DNA of 64,000 bases, from assembly GCF_002086815.1 (NCBI RefSeq), contig NZ_MVID01000004.1, positions 283,905 through 347,904 of the forward strand. Direction: 5' to 3'. The position numbers were made by a program, and so were the translations under genes. This DNA comes from Mycolicibacterium parafortuitum. GTDB taxonomy: Bacteria; Actinomycetota; Actinomycetes; Mycobacteriales; Mycobacteriaceae. Shown piece by piece: positions 1-8,610 of this stretch (its first letter is position 1; each line of letters starts with the position of its first letter). The notes under the pieces are model-generated. The model saw only the letters and a program-made list of their open reading frames with translations. It made no database searches and was not told the DNA's origin.

Positions 1-52
1 GCCGCTGGAGGCGGTACCGGCCGGACAGCGTGACTCCCACGCGGGGGCTCAT
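1..52 (-). CDS. pknA: Serine/threonine protein kinase PknA, N-terminal fragment (cut by window start)
   Basis: Only the first 17 codons are inside the window, reading MSPRVGVTLSGRYRLQR. This is the PknA N-terminus as I remember it from M. tuberculosis, leading into the glycine-rich loop of the kinase. PknA phosphorylates division and cell-wall proteins and opposes PstP encoded in the same operon. It follows pbpA in the conserved order fhaA-fhaB-pstP-rodA-pbpA-pknA-pknB. The ATG overlaps the stop of a tiny upstream reading frame (see 49-87). Confidence 0.85.
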   Translation of the reverse strand, partial: MSPRVGVTLSGRYRLQR

Positions 53-87
53 TTCTCGCCTCGCTTCGCTCGGCTGCGGGGACTCAT
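49..87 (-). other. Possible 12-codon leader ORF between pbpA and pknA
   Basis: An ATG at 87 overlaps the pbpA stop as ATGA. It opens a 12-residue frame, MSPRSRAKRGEK, whose stop overlaps the pknA start, again as ATGA. The first codons (ATGAGTCCCCGC) nearly repeat the pknA start (ATGAGCCCCCGC). It could be a translational coupler or an accidental duplication of the pknA start. No function is assigned. Confidence 0.25.
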
Positions 88-1559
88 GATGCCTCCCTCA
101 GCGCCGCCGCGATCGTCGCGCGCCCGATCGGTGCGGCCAGCGCGCCGCCGGTGGCTCCGAGGCGGTCGCCACCGTTCTCGACGAGTACCGCGACCGCGAC
201 TTTGGGTGCCTGAGCGGGCGCGAAGGCGATGTACCAGGCATGCGGCGGCGTGTTGCGCGGGTCCGTGCCGTGCTCCGCAGTGCCGGTCTTGGATGCGATC
301 TGCACGCCGGCGATGGCTCCCTTCTGCTGCGTCACCTGCTCGGCGGCGACCATCAGGTCCGTAAGTGTATCTGCGACCTGCTCGGGTACCGCTCGCCGCT
401 GTTCGGTGGGCGCCGTGGTGGCGATCGTCGCCAGGTCCGGGCCTTTGAGGCTGTCCACCAGGTACGGCGTCATGGTCACACCCTTGTTGGCGACGGTCGC
501 GGCGATCATCGCGTTCTGCAGTGGCGTCACCGCGACGTCCTTCTGTCCGATGCTGGACATGCCGAGCGCCGCGTCGTCGGCGATCGGTCCGACTGTGGAT
601 TCGGCGACCTGAAGCGGGATCGCCGGGGCCGGGGTGTCCACCCCGAAATCGGCCGCGGTCGAGCGCAGCGCGTCGGCGCCGGTATCGACGCCGAGCTGGA
701 CGAACGCGGTGTTGCAGGAGTGGGCGAAGGCGTACTCCAGCGTGGCGGTCGGACCGCCGCCGCAGGACATGCCGCCGAAGTTCTCCAGCGTCGCGGTGCT
801 GTTCGGCAGCGGGATCTGCGGCGCCGCGGTCAGCTGCGTCTGCGGGGTGGCGCCGGACTGCAGCGCGGCGGCGGTGGTGACGACCTTGAACGTCGAGCCG
901 GGCGGGTAGGTCTCGGAGATCGCGCGGTTCAGCAGCGGCGAGTCGGGGTCGTCGCGCAGCGCCTCCCACGCGGCGGCCTGCTCGGTGATGTCGTGGGTGG
1001 CCAGCAGGTTCGGGTCGTAGGACGGTGCCGACACCAGTGCCAGGATCTTCCCGGTCGACGGCTCCAGCGCGACCACGGAGCCCTTGCACGGTCCGTTGCA
1101 GCCGTCCTCCATCGCGTCCCATGCCGCCTGCTGGACCTCGGGGTTGATGGTGGTCGAGACGTTGCCGCCGCGCGGATCGCGGCCGGTGAAGAAGTCGGCG
1201 AGCCGGCGCCCGAACAGCCGCTCGTCGGAGCCGTTGAGGACGGTGTCCTCGGCGCGCTCCAGACCGGAGCTCGAGTAGCTCAGCGAGTAGAAGCCGGTGA
1301 CCGGCGCGTAGGCCTGCGGATCCGGGTAGACGCGCAGGAACCGGAAGCGGCCCTCGGTCTTCACCGAATAGGCGAGCAGCTGACCACCCGCCGAGATCTG
1401 CCCACGCTGGCGGGAGTACTCGTCGAGCAGCACCCGCTGGTTGCGCGGATCGGCGCGGAGCCCGTCGGCGGTGAAGACCTGCGTCAGGGTCGCGTTGGCC
1501 AGGAGCAGCACGATCAGCGCCATGATCATGACCGAGATGCGGCGAAGTGAGGTGTTCAT
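84..1559 (-). CDS. pbpA: Penicillin-binding protein A (class B transpeptidase)
   Basis: The protein has 491 residues with one N-terminal membrane anchor (about residues 8-28) and a periplasmic transpeptidase domain. The three active-site motifs are visible: STFK near residue 222, SCN in AHSCNTAF, and KTG in ASKTGTAEHG near residue 424. It crosslinks peptidoglycan with the SEDS polymerase RodA, whose gene ends 4 bp inside the pbpA start. Length and order match mycobacterial PbpA, a PknB substrate in M. tuberculosis. Confidence 0.95.
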   Translation of the reverse strand: MNTSLRRISVMIMALIVLLLANATLTQVFTADGLRADPRNQRVLLDEYSRQRGQISAGGQLLAYSVKTEGRFRFLRVYPDPQAYAPVTGFYSLSYSSSGLERAEDTVLNGSDERLFGRRLADFFTGRDPRGGNVSTTINPEVQQAAWDAMEDGCNGPCKGSVVALEPSTGKILALVSAPSYDPNLLATHDITEQAAAWEALRDDPDSPLLNRAISETYPPGSTFKVVTTAAALQSGATPQTQLTAAPQIPLPNSTATLENFGGMSCGGGPTATLEYAFAHSCNTAFVQLGVDTGADALRSTAADFGVDTPAPAIPLQVAESTVGPIADDAALGMSSIGQKDVAVTPLQNAMIAATVANKGVTMTPYLVDSLKGPDLATIATTAPTEQRRAVPEQVADTLTDLMVAAEQVTQQKGAIAGVQIASKTGTAEHGTDPRNTPPHAWYIAFAPAQAPKVAVAVLVENGGDRLGATGGALAAPIGRATIAAALREAS

Positions 1560-2968
1560 ACTTTCTGGATCACCTCGGTACTGGCGCCCGCAATGTTGCC
1601 CGAGGGCAGTGCCTTGGTCGAGATCGGCTTACGCGCGTTGTGGGAGATGCGCACCAGGATGGCCAGCAGCAGATAGTTCGCGACCAGAGACGAGCCGCCG
1701 TAGGACATCCAAGGGGTGGTCAGGCCGGTCAGCGGGATCAGCTTCGTGACACCGCCGACGACGATGAACAACTGGATTGCCAGCGTCGCGGACAACCCGG
1801 CGGCCAGCAGCTTGCCGAAGCTGTCGCGCACCGCGATCGCCGTCCGCAGACCGCGGATGATGACGATGGTGTAGAGCATCAGCACAGCCGAAAGGCCAAC
1901 CAGCCCAAGCTCTTCCCCGATCGCAGCAATGATGAAGTCGGTGGACGCGGCCGGGACGGTGCCGGGCTGGCCATTGCCCAGGCCGGTGCCGAAGATGCCA
2001 CCGGTGGCGAAGCTGAACAGCGACTGCACCATCTGGTAGCCGGCCCCGTCGGGATCGGCGAACGGGTCGCGCCACGTCTGCACGCGCACCCGCACGTGGT
2101 CGAACATGTAGTAGGCGGCCACGCTTCCCGCGGCGAACAGCCCCAGCCCCAGCACCACCCAGCTGAACCGTTCGGTCGCGATGTAGACCATCACGAGGAA
2201 AGACGCGTACAGCAGCAGCGATGTTCCGAGGTCCTTCTCGAAGATCATCACGCCGATCGACGCGATCCACGCCGCCAGCAGCGGCGCGAGGTCACGCGGG
2301 CGCGGCAGATCCATGCCGAGGACGTGCTTGCCGGCGCTGGTGAACAGGCTGCGCTTGGACACCAGCACCGACGCGAAGAACACCAGCAGCAGGATCTTGG
2401 AGAACTCGGCCGGCTGAATCGAGAAGCCGGGGAACTGAATCCAGATCTTGGCGCCGTTCTGCTCCGACATCGACCGGGGCAGCACCGCCGGGATCGCGAG
2501 CAGGATCAGGCCGGTCAGCCCGCACACGTAGCCGTAGCGCGACAGCATGCGGTGGTCGCGCAGGAAGATCACCACCGCGGAGAACCCGAGCACTCCGGCC
2601 AGCGTCCAGAGCATCTGCTGGTTCGCGGTGCCGCCGAGGCCCTGGGCGGTGGCCTGGCCTTCGGGCAGGTCCAGGCGGTGGATCATCACCAGGCCGAGAC
2701 CGTTCAGCAGCGCCACCACCGGCAGCAGCAGCGGATCGGCGTACGGGGCGAAGCGGCGCACGGCCAGATGCGCGCCGGTGAACAGCGCCAGATACGCGAC
2801 GGTGTACTGGGCGAGATCCCAGCGCAGCCCCTGCTCCTGGTTGGCCTCGACCAACAGCAGTGCGAGGGTCGTGATCGCCGCCGCGAACGCGAGCAACGCG
2901 AGCTCGGCGTTGCGGCGGTTCGGCAGCGGCGGGGCGACCGAGACGACGGGCTGCGGCTGGGTCGTCAT
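1556..2968 (-). CDS. rodA: SEDS-family peptidoglycan glycosyltransferase RodA
   Basis: A polytopic membrane protein of 470 residues with about ten to twelve hydrophobic segments. It carries the FtsW/RodA/SpoVE signature region, including FIIAAIGEELGLVG in the C-terminal half. It polymerises glycan strands from lipid II during elongation, working with PbpA. Its ATG overlaps the pstP stop (ATGA) and its 3' end overlaps pbpA by 4 bp, so the genes are translationally coupled. Confidence 0.95.
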   Translation of the reverse strand: MTTQPQPVVSVAPPLPNRRNAELALLAFAAAITTLALLLVEANQEQGLRWDLAQYTVAYLALFTGAHLAVRRFAPYADPLLLPVVALLNGLGLVMIHRLDLPEGQATAQGLGGTANQQMLWTLAGVLGFSAVVIFLRDHRMLSRYGYVCGLTGLILLAIPAVLPRSMSEQNGAKIWIQFPGFSIQPAEFSKILLLVFFASVLVSKRSLFTSAGKHVLGMDLPRPRDLAPLLAAWIASIGVMIFEKDLGTSLLLYASFLVMVYIATERFSWVVLGLGLFAAGSVAAYYMFDHVRVRVQTWRDPFADPDGAGYQMVQSLFSFATGGIFGTGLGNGQPGTVPAASTDFIIAAIGEELGLVGLSAVLMLYTIVIIRGLRTAIAVRDSFGKLLAAGLSATLAIQLFIVVGGVTKLIPLTGLTTPWMSYGGSSLVANYLLLAILVRISHNARKPISTKALPSGNIAGASTEVIQKV

Positions 2969-4524
2969 GCGACTTCCCGGCAGTTCGTTCCCGGTTCAGG
3001 CGGCGGTGGGGGCAGCGCGGTGACCGTCGGCGACGGCGACGGTGTGGCGGCGGGCGGGGGAGCGGGCGGCGCCGATCCCGACGGGGTCGGTGGGGCCGAG
3101 GCGCGCGGGGTCGCGGGCGCAGGGCTTCTCGGGCGCGGATTCGCCGACGGCGCAGGCGATTCCGGTGCGCCGGAGGCCGACGTCGGGGCGGGCCGCGGCG
3201 ACGCGGACGTCGGCGCGGGAGGGGGAGCCGGCTTCGGTGTCGGGGTAGGCGTCGGGGTCGCGCACACCGGCAGCACGGAGCTGCGGGACAGTTCCTCGAT
3301 CTGGCCGATGGCCTCGTCCAGCGAGCCGGACGGCAGCCCGGCGATCACCTGGGCGCGCTCTGAGGGACGGATGTCACCGACGGCGAGGAGGCGGCAGTCC
3401 CGGGGGTCACCGGACTGGTCGGCGCTGATGAGGGAGAGTTCGTTGCGGTTGTTCAGGCATCCGAGGAGATATGGCTCCTGCAAGGACACTCCGAGAAAGG
3501 AGCCCTGAACACCCCGCATGATGGAGACGGTGCCGTCGTGCTCGCTGACGTAGTAGTTGTTCCGCACGATCTCGCGTCCGACTGCCAGGCCCGCCAGCAC
3601 CACAAGGACCAGCACGGTCGCGGCGATGATCATGCGCCGACGCGACGGGGGGCGCGGTGGGGGTTCCTCGGGTTGCGGCACAACACGTTTGGCGGCGTTG
3701 CGTTTCGGATTGAACGCCGACGCGCGGCCTGCCGCGGTGTTCGGCGGGGCCGTCTGGTCGTCGTCGCCGGACACCGCGCCCGCCAGGATCGGCTGGGTCT
3801 GGCCGTAGTCGTAGTCGACGACGTCGGCCACCACCACGGTGACGTTGTCGGGACCGCCGCCGCGCAGGGCCAGTTCGATGAGGCGGTCGGCGCTCTCGGC
3901 GACATCGGGGATCTGCAGCGCCTCGGCGATGGTGTCCTGGCTGACCGGGTCGGAGAGCCCGTCCGAGCACAGCAGGTAGCGGTCGCCGGCGCGGGCCTCC
4001 CGCATGATCAGCGTCGGCTCGACCTCGTGGCCGGTCAGCGCGCGCATGATCAGCGACCGCTGCGGATGGCTGTGGGCCTCCTCGGCGGTGATCCGGCCCT
4101 CGTCGACCAGGGTCTGGACGAACGTGTCGTCCTTGGTGATCTGGGTGAGTTCGCCGTCGCGCAGCAGGTAGCCGCGGGAGTCGCCGATGTGCACCAGCCC
4201 GAGCCGGTTGCCGGCGAACAGGATCGCCGTCAGCGTGGTGCCCATGCCCTCGAGCTCGGGGTCCTCCTCGACGTGCGCGGCGATCGCGGCGTTGCCGTCG
4301 CGCACCGCGGCGTCGAGCTTACTGAGCAGGTCTCCGCCGGGCTCGTCGTCGTCGAGGTGTGCCAGCGCGGCGATCACCAGCTGCGAGGCGACCTCACCTG
4401 CGGCGTGGCCGCCCATGCCGTCGGCCAGCGCCAGCAGCCGGGCCCCCGCGTAGACGGAGTCCTCGTTGTTGGCGCGCACCAACCCCCGGTCGCTACGGGC
4501 TGCATATCGAAGAACGAGTGTCAC
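2965..4524 (-). CDS. pstP: PP2C-type Ser/Thr phosphatase PstP
   Basis: From a GTG at 4524 (GTGA overlap with the fhaB stop) the protein has 519 residues. The PP2C domain (about residues 1-240) shows RANNEDSVY, ALADGMGGHAAGE and HIGDSRGYLL, which carry the metal-binding aspartates. One membrane helix follows an RRR stop-transfer-like patch. The extracytoplasmic tail ends in a long Pro/Thr/Ser/Ala-rich stretch with TPTPTPTP repeats. PstP dephosphorylates PknA/PknB and their substrates. A longer upstream extension is open but would overlap fhaB extensively and lacks PP2C sequence, so it was not used. Confidence 0.95.
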   Translation of the reverse strand: MTLVLRYAARSDRGLVRANNEDSVYAGARLLALADGMGGHAAGEVASQLVIAALAHLDDDEPGGDLLSKLDAAVRDGNAAIAAHVEEDPELEGMGTTLTAILFAGNRLGLVHIGDSRGYLLRDGELTQITKDDTFVQTLVDEGRITAEEAHSHPQRSLIMRALTGHEVEPTLIMREARAGDRYLLCSDGLSDPVSQDTIAEALQIPDVAESADRLIELALRGGGPDNVTVVVADVVDYDYGQTQPILAGAVSGDDDQTAPPNTAAGRASAFNPKRNAAKRVVPQPEEPPPRPPSRRRMIIAATVLVLVVLAGLAVGREIVRNNYYVSEHDGTVSIMRGVQGSFLGVSLQEPYLLGCLNNRNELSLISADQSGDPRDCRLLAVGDIRPSERAQVIAGLPSGSLDEAIGQIEELSRSSVLPVCATPTPTPTPKPAPPPAPTSASPRPAPTSASGAPESPAPSANPRPRSPAPATPRASAPPTPSGSAPPAPPPAATPSPSPTVTALPPPPPEPGTNCREVA

Positions 4525-4988
4525 GGGCGCAACTCGATCACCGTCTTGCCGATCCGCACCGGTGTGCCCATCGGAACTCGTACCGCTGTCGTCACCTTCG
4601 CCCTGTCGAGGTATGTACCGTTGGTTGATCCTAGGTCCTCTACGTACCATTCCGGACCTCGCGGGGAGAGCCGGGCGTGGCGGGTAGAGGCGTAATCGTC
4701 GGTCAGCACGAGCGTCGAGTCATCGGCCCGGCCGATCAGCACCGGCTGGGTGCCCAGCGTGATGCGGGTGCCGGCCAGGGCGCCCTCGGTGACCACGAGC
4801 TGGCGCGGAACCGTGCGCCGGCCCCGGCTGGGCAGAATCGTCCCGCGCAGCGCCAGCCCGCGCCGCACCATCACCGCGCCGGTGGGTGCGTAGATGTCGG
4901 TGCGCAGGATGCGCAGCACGGACCAGATGAACAGCCACAGCAGCAACAGGAAGCCGACACGGGTCAGCTGCAGAACAAGCCCCTGCAT
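4521..4988 (-). CDS. fhaB: FHA-domain membrane protein FhaB (FipA)
   Basis: The protein has 155 residues. A hydrophobic helix lies near the N-terminus (about residues 8-26), and the C-terminal half is a forkhead-associated phosphothreonine-binding domain. The conserved FHA elements LIGRADDS, TRHARL and LGSTNGTYL are visible. FhaB links PknA/PknB signalling to cell division and elongation. It sits between fhaA and pstP as in all mycobacteria I know, with the pstP GTG overlapping its stop. Confidence 0.93.
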   Translation of the reverse strand: MQGLVLQLTRVGFLLLLWLFIWSVLRILRTDIYAPTGAVMVRRGLALRGTILPSRGRRTVPRQLVVTEGALAGTRITLGTQPVLIGRADDSTLVLTDDYASTRHARLSPRGPEWYVEDLGSTNGTYLDRAKVTTAVRVPMGTPVRIGKTVIELRP

Positions 4989-5082
4989 CTGACGTCCTCT
5001 CCGTCCCGTCCTATCGGCACGCCACCTTGTGGGGCGTCGATCGACGTGGCGTGCACGCGACCGCTTCCCTCAGCGGCGCGCC

Positions 5083-6540
5083 TCAGTGAACGCGGACGAT
5101 GATCTCGGAGTGTCCGAGCCGGATGACGTCGCCGTCGGCCAGCTGCCACTCCTGAACCGGAGCGTTGTTCACCGTGGTGCCGTTGGTGGAATTGAGGTCT
5201 GACAATAGCGCGACATGACCGTCCCAACGGATTTCCAGGTGCCGTCGTGACACACCCGTGTCGGGGAGACGGAACTGCGCGTCCTGTCCGCGACCGATCA
5301 CATTGGCGCCTTCACGCAGCTGGTAGGTGCGTCCGCTGCCGTCGTCGAGCTGCAGCGTGACCGTCGCGCCGGCGGGGTAGTCGCCCTGTCCGGCGCCGTA
5401 GCCGCCGTAACCGCCCTGCTGCCCGGCGGGTGCGCCGTAGCCCTGGTCGCCGTAGCCGGCGGGCTCGCCGTAACCCTGGTCGCCGTAACCGGCCGGGGCC
5501 TCGCCGTAGCGGCCGTAATCGGGCTGGCCGTAGTCCTGGCGTCCGTAGGGCTGCTGACCGTAACCGCCCTGGTCCGGGTAGCCGCCCTGCTCGGGATAGC
5601 CACCCTGGTCCGGGTAGGCCGGACGGCCCTGACCGTAGCCACCCTCGTCGGGGCGGCGGCCGTAGTCATAGTCGTTGGACGGAGCGCCGTAGCCGGGTCC
5701 GCCGGGGGGCGGGCCGTAGCCGGCAGGGGGGCGCTGCTCGTAGTTGTGCGGCGGGTAGCCGCCCGACGGCGGCCCGTAGCCGGCCGGGGGACGCTGCTCG
5801 TACGACGGCGGCGGGTAGCCACCCTGGGGGTAGCCGCCCTGGTCTTGGTAACCCCCCTGCTCCGGGTAGCCGCCGCGGGGCGGATACCCCTGCTCCTGAG
5901 GGGGATAGCCCTGATCGGCAGGCGGGTAGCCGCCCTGATCCGCAGGCGGGTAGCCGCCGCGCTGGTCTTCGGGGCGGGCGTCCTGGCGGGGGTAGCCCTC
6001 GTCTTCGGGGCGGCCCTCGGGACGGTTCTCCGGACGGTTGTAGTACTCGTCTGGCCGACCCTGTCCTGGGCCGCCGCGGTAGCTCGGATTGTCGGTCATC
6101 GCTGGTACTCCTGGTTCTGCCTGGGACGTGACGTCTCGTGAAGGTGGAGCGGGTTCATCTGTGGCCGCGTCGGGATTGACCACGCCACGCGCGCGAAACT
6201 GTCCGGTGTGCAGGGTGGGTGACTGCTCGAATCTGACGACCACATCACCATACGTTTGCCATCCCTGCTCATGGATGTATCCCTCCAAGTGCTTGGCGAA
6301 CGTGGTCGCGGTGATGTCCGGATCGGCATTCACCTTCCGAAAGTCAGGCACACTGAGGGTAATGACGTAGTCGTTCGGGGCCAAAATGCGTCCACCGTGG
6401 ACTTTACGAGCGCCCGCATCGGCCTCCCGATGCAGAAGCGACTCGACTTCCGCGGGGACGATGGAGCCGCCGAACACCCGGGCGAAGGCATCACCGACCG
6501 AATCCTCGAGCTTGCGCTCGAAGCGGCCGACGAGTCCCAT
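5083..6540 (-). CDS. fhaA: FHA-domain protein FhaA with DUF3662 N-terminus
   Basis: The chosen start is the ATG at 6540, preceded by a GGAGG-type ribosome site and giving [12 protein letters not shown], which matches the M. tuberculosis N-terminus. It yields 485 residues: a DUF3662 domain (about 1-125), a long Gly/Tyr/Pro/Gln-rich linker of GYPPQ-like repeats, and a C-terminal FHA domain with [22 protein letters not shown] and [10 protein letters not shown]. In M. tuberculosis FhaA binds the phosphorylated pseudokinase domain of MviN/MurJ and restrains peptidoglycan synthesis. In-frame ATGs up to 6642 give an unconserved extension. Confidence 0.95.
   Translation of the reverse strand: MGLVGRFERKLEDSVGDAFARVFGGSIVPAEVESLLHREADAGARKVHGGRILAPNDYVITLSVPDFRKVNADPDITATTFAKHLEGYIHEQGWQTYGDVVVRFEQSPTLHTGQFRARGVVNPDAATDEPAPPSRDVTSQAEPGVPAMTDNPSYRGGPGQGRPDEYYNRPENRPEGRPEDEGYPRQDARPEDQRGGYPPADQGGYPPADQGYPPQEQGYPPRGGYPEQGGYQDQGGYPQGGYPPPSYEQRPPAGYGPPSGGYPPHNYEQRPPAGYGPPPGGPGYGAPSNDYDYGRRPDEGGYGQGRPAYPDQGGYPEQGGYPDQGGYGQQPYGRQDYGQPDYGRYGEAPAGYGDQGYGEPAGYGDQGYGAPAGQQGGYGGYGAGQGDYPAGATVTLQLDDGSGRTYQLREGANVIGRGQDAQFRLPDTGVSRRHLEIRWDGHVALLSDLNSTNGTTVNNAPVQEWQLADGDVIRLGHSEIIVRVH
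5385..6050 (-). repeat. GYPPQ/DQGGY-encoding low-complexity repeat inside fhaA
   Basis: The DNA is a run of imperfect 12-24 bp units (on the plus strand, variants of gggtagccgccctggtc). They encode [14 protein letters not shown] and GYGPP repeats. The repeat forms the flexible linker between DUF3662 and FHA domains. Its length differs between mycobacteria, as expected for slippage-prone repeats. Confidence 0.8.
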
Positions 6541-6743
6541 GGTCCTGTTCGCCTCCGTCATCGACTGGGTGATTTCTGCTCGCACCACGCCGCCACCGGC
6601 GCGTCGACCGGCAGCGATGCTTGCATGCATGCTATCGGCCATGGGTGCGCACGCGGGACCAACAGTTCTCTGAGAAAGCCATCGGTGCTGGTCACGGATC
6701 TGTGTGTACCCGTTTTGGAGAACAAGGGGGTGCCGAAGTACGG
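6541..6743. other. Intergenic region upstream of fhaA
   Basis: About 200 bp separate the fhaA start from the tRNA promoter. It should hold the promoter of the leftward fhaA-pknA operon. A minus-strand TAGCAT (6629-6634) fits the mycobacterial TAnnnT -10 pattern. A self-complementary GCATGCATGC lies beside it. I see no gene here. Confidence 0.35.
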
Positions 6744-6774
6744 TTGGGATGCCGGGAGCCGTGCGTGATAGGCT
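6744..6774 (+). promoter_or_regulatory. Candidate promoter of the tRNA-Leu gene
   Basis: A TTGGGA (6744-6749) and a TAGGCT (6769-6774, TAnnnT) are 19 bp apart. The -10 ends 13 bp before the mature tRNA 5' end, the distance expected for a short tRNA leader. An overlapping GATAGG would give a 16-17 bp spacer. Confidence 0.4.
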
Positions 6775-6787
6775 CCCTCGGTCATTC

Positions 6788-6870
6788 GGGCGAGTGGCGG
6801 AATGGCAGACGCGCTGGCTTCAGGTGCCAGTGTCCTTCGGGACGTGGGGGTTCAAGTCCCCCTTCGCCCA
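6788..6870 (+). tRNA. leuT: tRNA-Leu (anticodon CAG)
   Basis: The 7 bp acceptor stem GGGCGAG pairs with TTCGCCC before discriminator A6870. The anticodon stem CTGGC/GCCAG encloses the loop ttCAGgt, with the anticodon at 6821-6823. The T arm reads GGGGG-TTCAAGT-CCCCC. A long variable arm (TGTCCTTCGGGACG) marks it as class II. CCA is not encoded. In M. tuberculosis leuT also lies next to fhaA. Confidence 0.96.
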
Positions 6871-6878
6871 CACGAGAC

Positions 6879-6910
6879 AAGGTCGCGGACTCTCCGGAGT
6901 CCGCGACCTT
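6879..6910 (+). terminator. Strong hairpin terminator after tRNA-Leu
   Basis: The arms 6879-6892 and 6897-6910 are perfectly complementary over 14 bp (AAGGTCGCGGACTC pairing with GAGTCCGCGACCTT), with a TCCG tetraloop. No U tract follows, as is usual in mycobacteria. It lies 8 bp after the tRNA 3' end. Confidence 0.8.
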
Positions 6911-7110
6911 CGTCGTTGTCGGGGCCGCTGAGTTCCGGGCGCGAGCAGACGCGAAATCGGGCGTGTCGTAGGCGTGTTGCGCGAGTTTGTGTCTGCTCGC
7001 GGGCAAAAGGGGGGTGCTCGCCGAGCCGGGCGCCAGGGTCGCGAATGACGACGACATCGCAACCCTGAAGCCGGGCTCGCGGCCCGCCGGCCCGACGTAG
7101 GGTCTGTCGG

Positions 7111-8610
7111 GTGGACTTGCTGCTCGGAATCGACATGGGGACGGGAAGCACGAAAGGCGTCCTGGTGGATACCGCGGGGTCGGTGATCGCCACGGAGACG
7201 ATCCCGCATTCGATGGATCTGCCGCGGCCCGGGTGGGCCGAGGTCGACGCCGAAGCCGTGTGGTGGCGCGAGGTCTGCACGATCGCCCGTGCGCTGATGG
7301 CCAAGATGCCCGGTGGCGGCCGGCTCGCGGCGATGTGTGTGAGCGGTGTGGGTCCGTGCCTGGTGTTGTGCGACTCCGATCACCGGCCACTGCGTCCCGC
7401 CATCCTGTACGGCATCGACACCCGTGCCACGGCTGAAATCGATGCCCTGACAGCCGAATTCGGAGAGCAGAACATCCTCGACCGGGCCGGGACGCTGCTG
7501 TCGAGCCAGGCCGTCGGCCCGAAACTCGAATGGGTGCGCCGGAACGAGCCCGGCGTGTTCGCGCGGGCCCGCGGCTGGTACGGGTCCAACTCCTACATCG
7601 CGGCGAAGCTGACCGGCGAGTACGTCATCGACCATCACACCGCCAGCCAGTGCGACCCGATGTACGCGACGCGCGACTTCGACTGGAACCGCGAGTGGGC
7701 GGAGCGCATCAGCGGGCACATCCCGTCGCCGCGGTTGGTGTGGCCCAGCGAGGTGGTCGGGACGGTCACCGCCGAGGGAGCCGACGCGTCCGGGGTCCCG
7801 GTCGGCACACCGGTCGTGGCGGGCGCCGTCGACGCGTACTCCGAGGCGTTCTCCGTCGGCGTGCGCGCGCCCGGCGATCAGATGCTGATGTACGGCTCGA
7901 CGATGTTCATCGTCCAGGTCATCGACGAGTACCACAGCGATCCGGCGTTGTGGACCACGGCCGGCGTCGCGCACGGCAGCCATGCGCTGGCCGCGGGCAC
8001 CTCGACCGCGGGCAGCCTGATCAACTGGTTGCAGACGGTGACCGGCGGCGCGTCCTTCGACGACCTGATGGCCGAGGCGCGTGCGGTCCCTCCGGGTAGC
8101 GAGGGACTGCTGGTGCTTCCGTACCTCGCCGGTGAGCGCACGCCGGTGTTCGATCCGCAGGCCAGGGGAGTGGTCGCCGGGCTGACGCTGCGGCACACCA
8201 GGGGCCACCTGTTCCGGGCGGCGTACGAGGGCATCGCGTTCGGTATCCGGCAGATTTTGGAACGCTTCGACGACGCCCACAGCGGCACCAGGACCGTCGC
8301 GGTCGGCGGCGGACTCCGCAGTCCGATCTGGGCTCAGACCGTCAGCGACGTCACCGGACGGTCGCAGCTGGTCCCCGAACAGGCCATCGGCGCCAGCTAC
8401 GGCGATGCGCTGTTGGCCGGCATCGGCGCCGGAGTGGTACCGGCGACGACGGACTGGGCCCGGATCGCACGTGAGATCGAACCCGACCCGGCCAACCAGG
8501 AGCTCTACGAGGAGCTGTACGCGGGCTGGCGCGAGCTCTACCCGGCCACCAGAGACCAGGTGCACAGGCTCGCGAACCTGGACCGCCGCGAGCCTCAGCC
8601 CATCGTGTAA
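7111..8610 (+). CDS. FGGY-family carbohydrate kinase (xylulokinase-like)
   Basis: The GTG start gives 499 residues beginning VDLLLGIDMGTGSTKG, the phosphate-1 loop of FGGY kinases. The second conserved region LPYLAGERTPVFDP and the C-terminal GGGLRSPIWAQTVSD are present. It should phosphorylate a sugar, ketose or polyol in the cytosol. Substrate cannot be read from sequence. Erythritol kinase or a ketose kinase would fit the island, because a polyol dehydrogenase and tetrose-type enzymes follow. It converges with the SDR gene and the two coding ends overlap by 16 bp. Confidence 0.85.
   Translation: MDLLLGIDMGTGSTKGVLVDTAGSVIATETIPHSMDLPRPGWAEVDAEAVWWREVCTIARALMAKMPGGGRLAAMCVSGVGPCLVLCDSDHRPLRPAILYGIDTRATAEIDALTAEFGEQNILDRAGTLLSSQAVGPKLEWVRRNEPGVFARARGWYGSNSYIAAKLTGEYVIDHHTASQCDPMYATRDFDWNREWAERISGHIPSPRLVWPSEVVGTVTAEGADASGVPVGTPVVAGAVDAYSEAFSVGVRAPGDQMLMYGSTMFIVQVIDEYHSDPALWTTAGVAHGSHALAAGTSTAGSLINWLQTVTGGASFDDLMAEARAVPPGSEGLLVLPYLAGERTPVFDPQARGVVAGLTLRHTRGHLFRAAYEGIAFGIRQILERFDDAHSGTRTVAVGGGLRSPIWAQTVSDVTGRSQLVPEQAIGASYGDALLAGIGAGVVPATTDWARIAREIEPDPANQELYEELYAGWRELYPATRDQVHRLANLDRREPQPIV

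Noticed and set aside
1547..3508. 653-codon open frame on the plus strand opposite rodA and pstP
   Set aside because: Composition is Arg/Gln/Gly-rich with no domain, and it is antisense to certain genes.
4525..4650. N-terminal extension of PstP
   Set aside because: It would lie inside fhaB and shows no similarity to PP2C proteins. GTG 4524 gives the conserved VTLVLRYAARSDRG start.
5385..6050. Regular repeats in fhaA considered as a CRISPR-like array
   Set aside because: Units are in frame, imperfect, without unique spacers, and encode the known FhaA linker.
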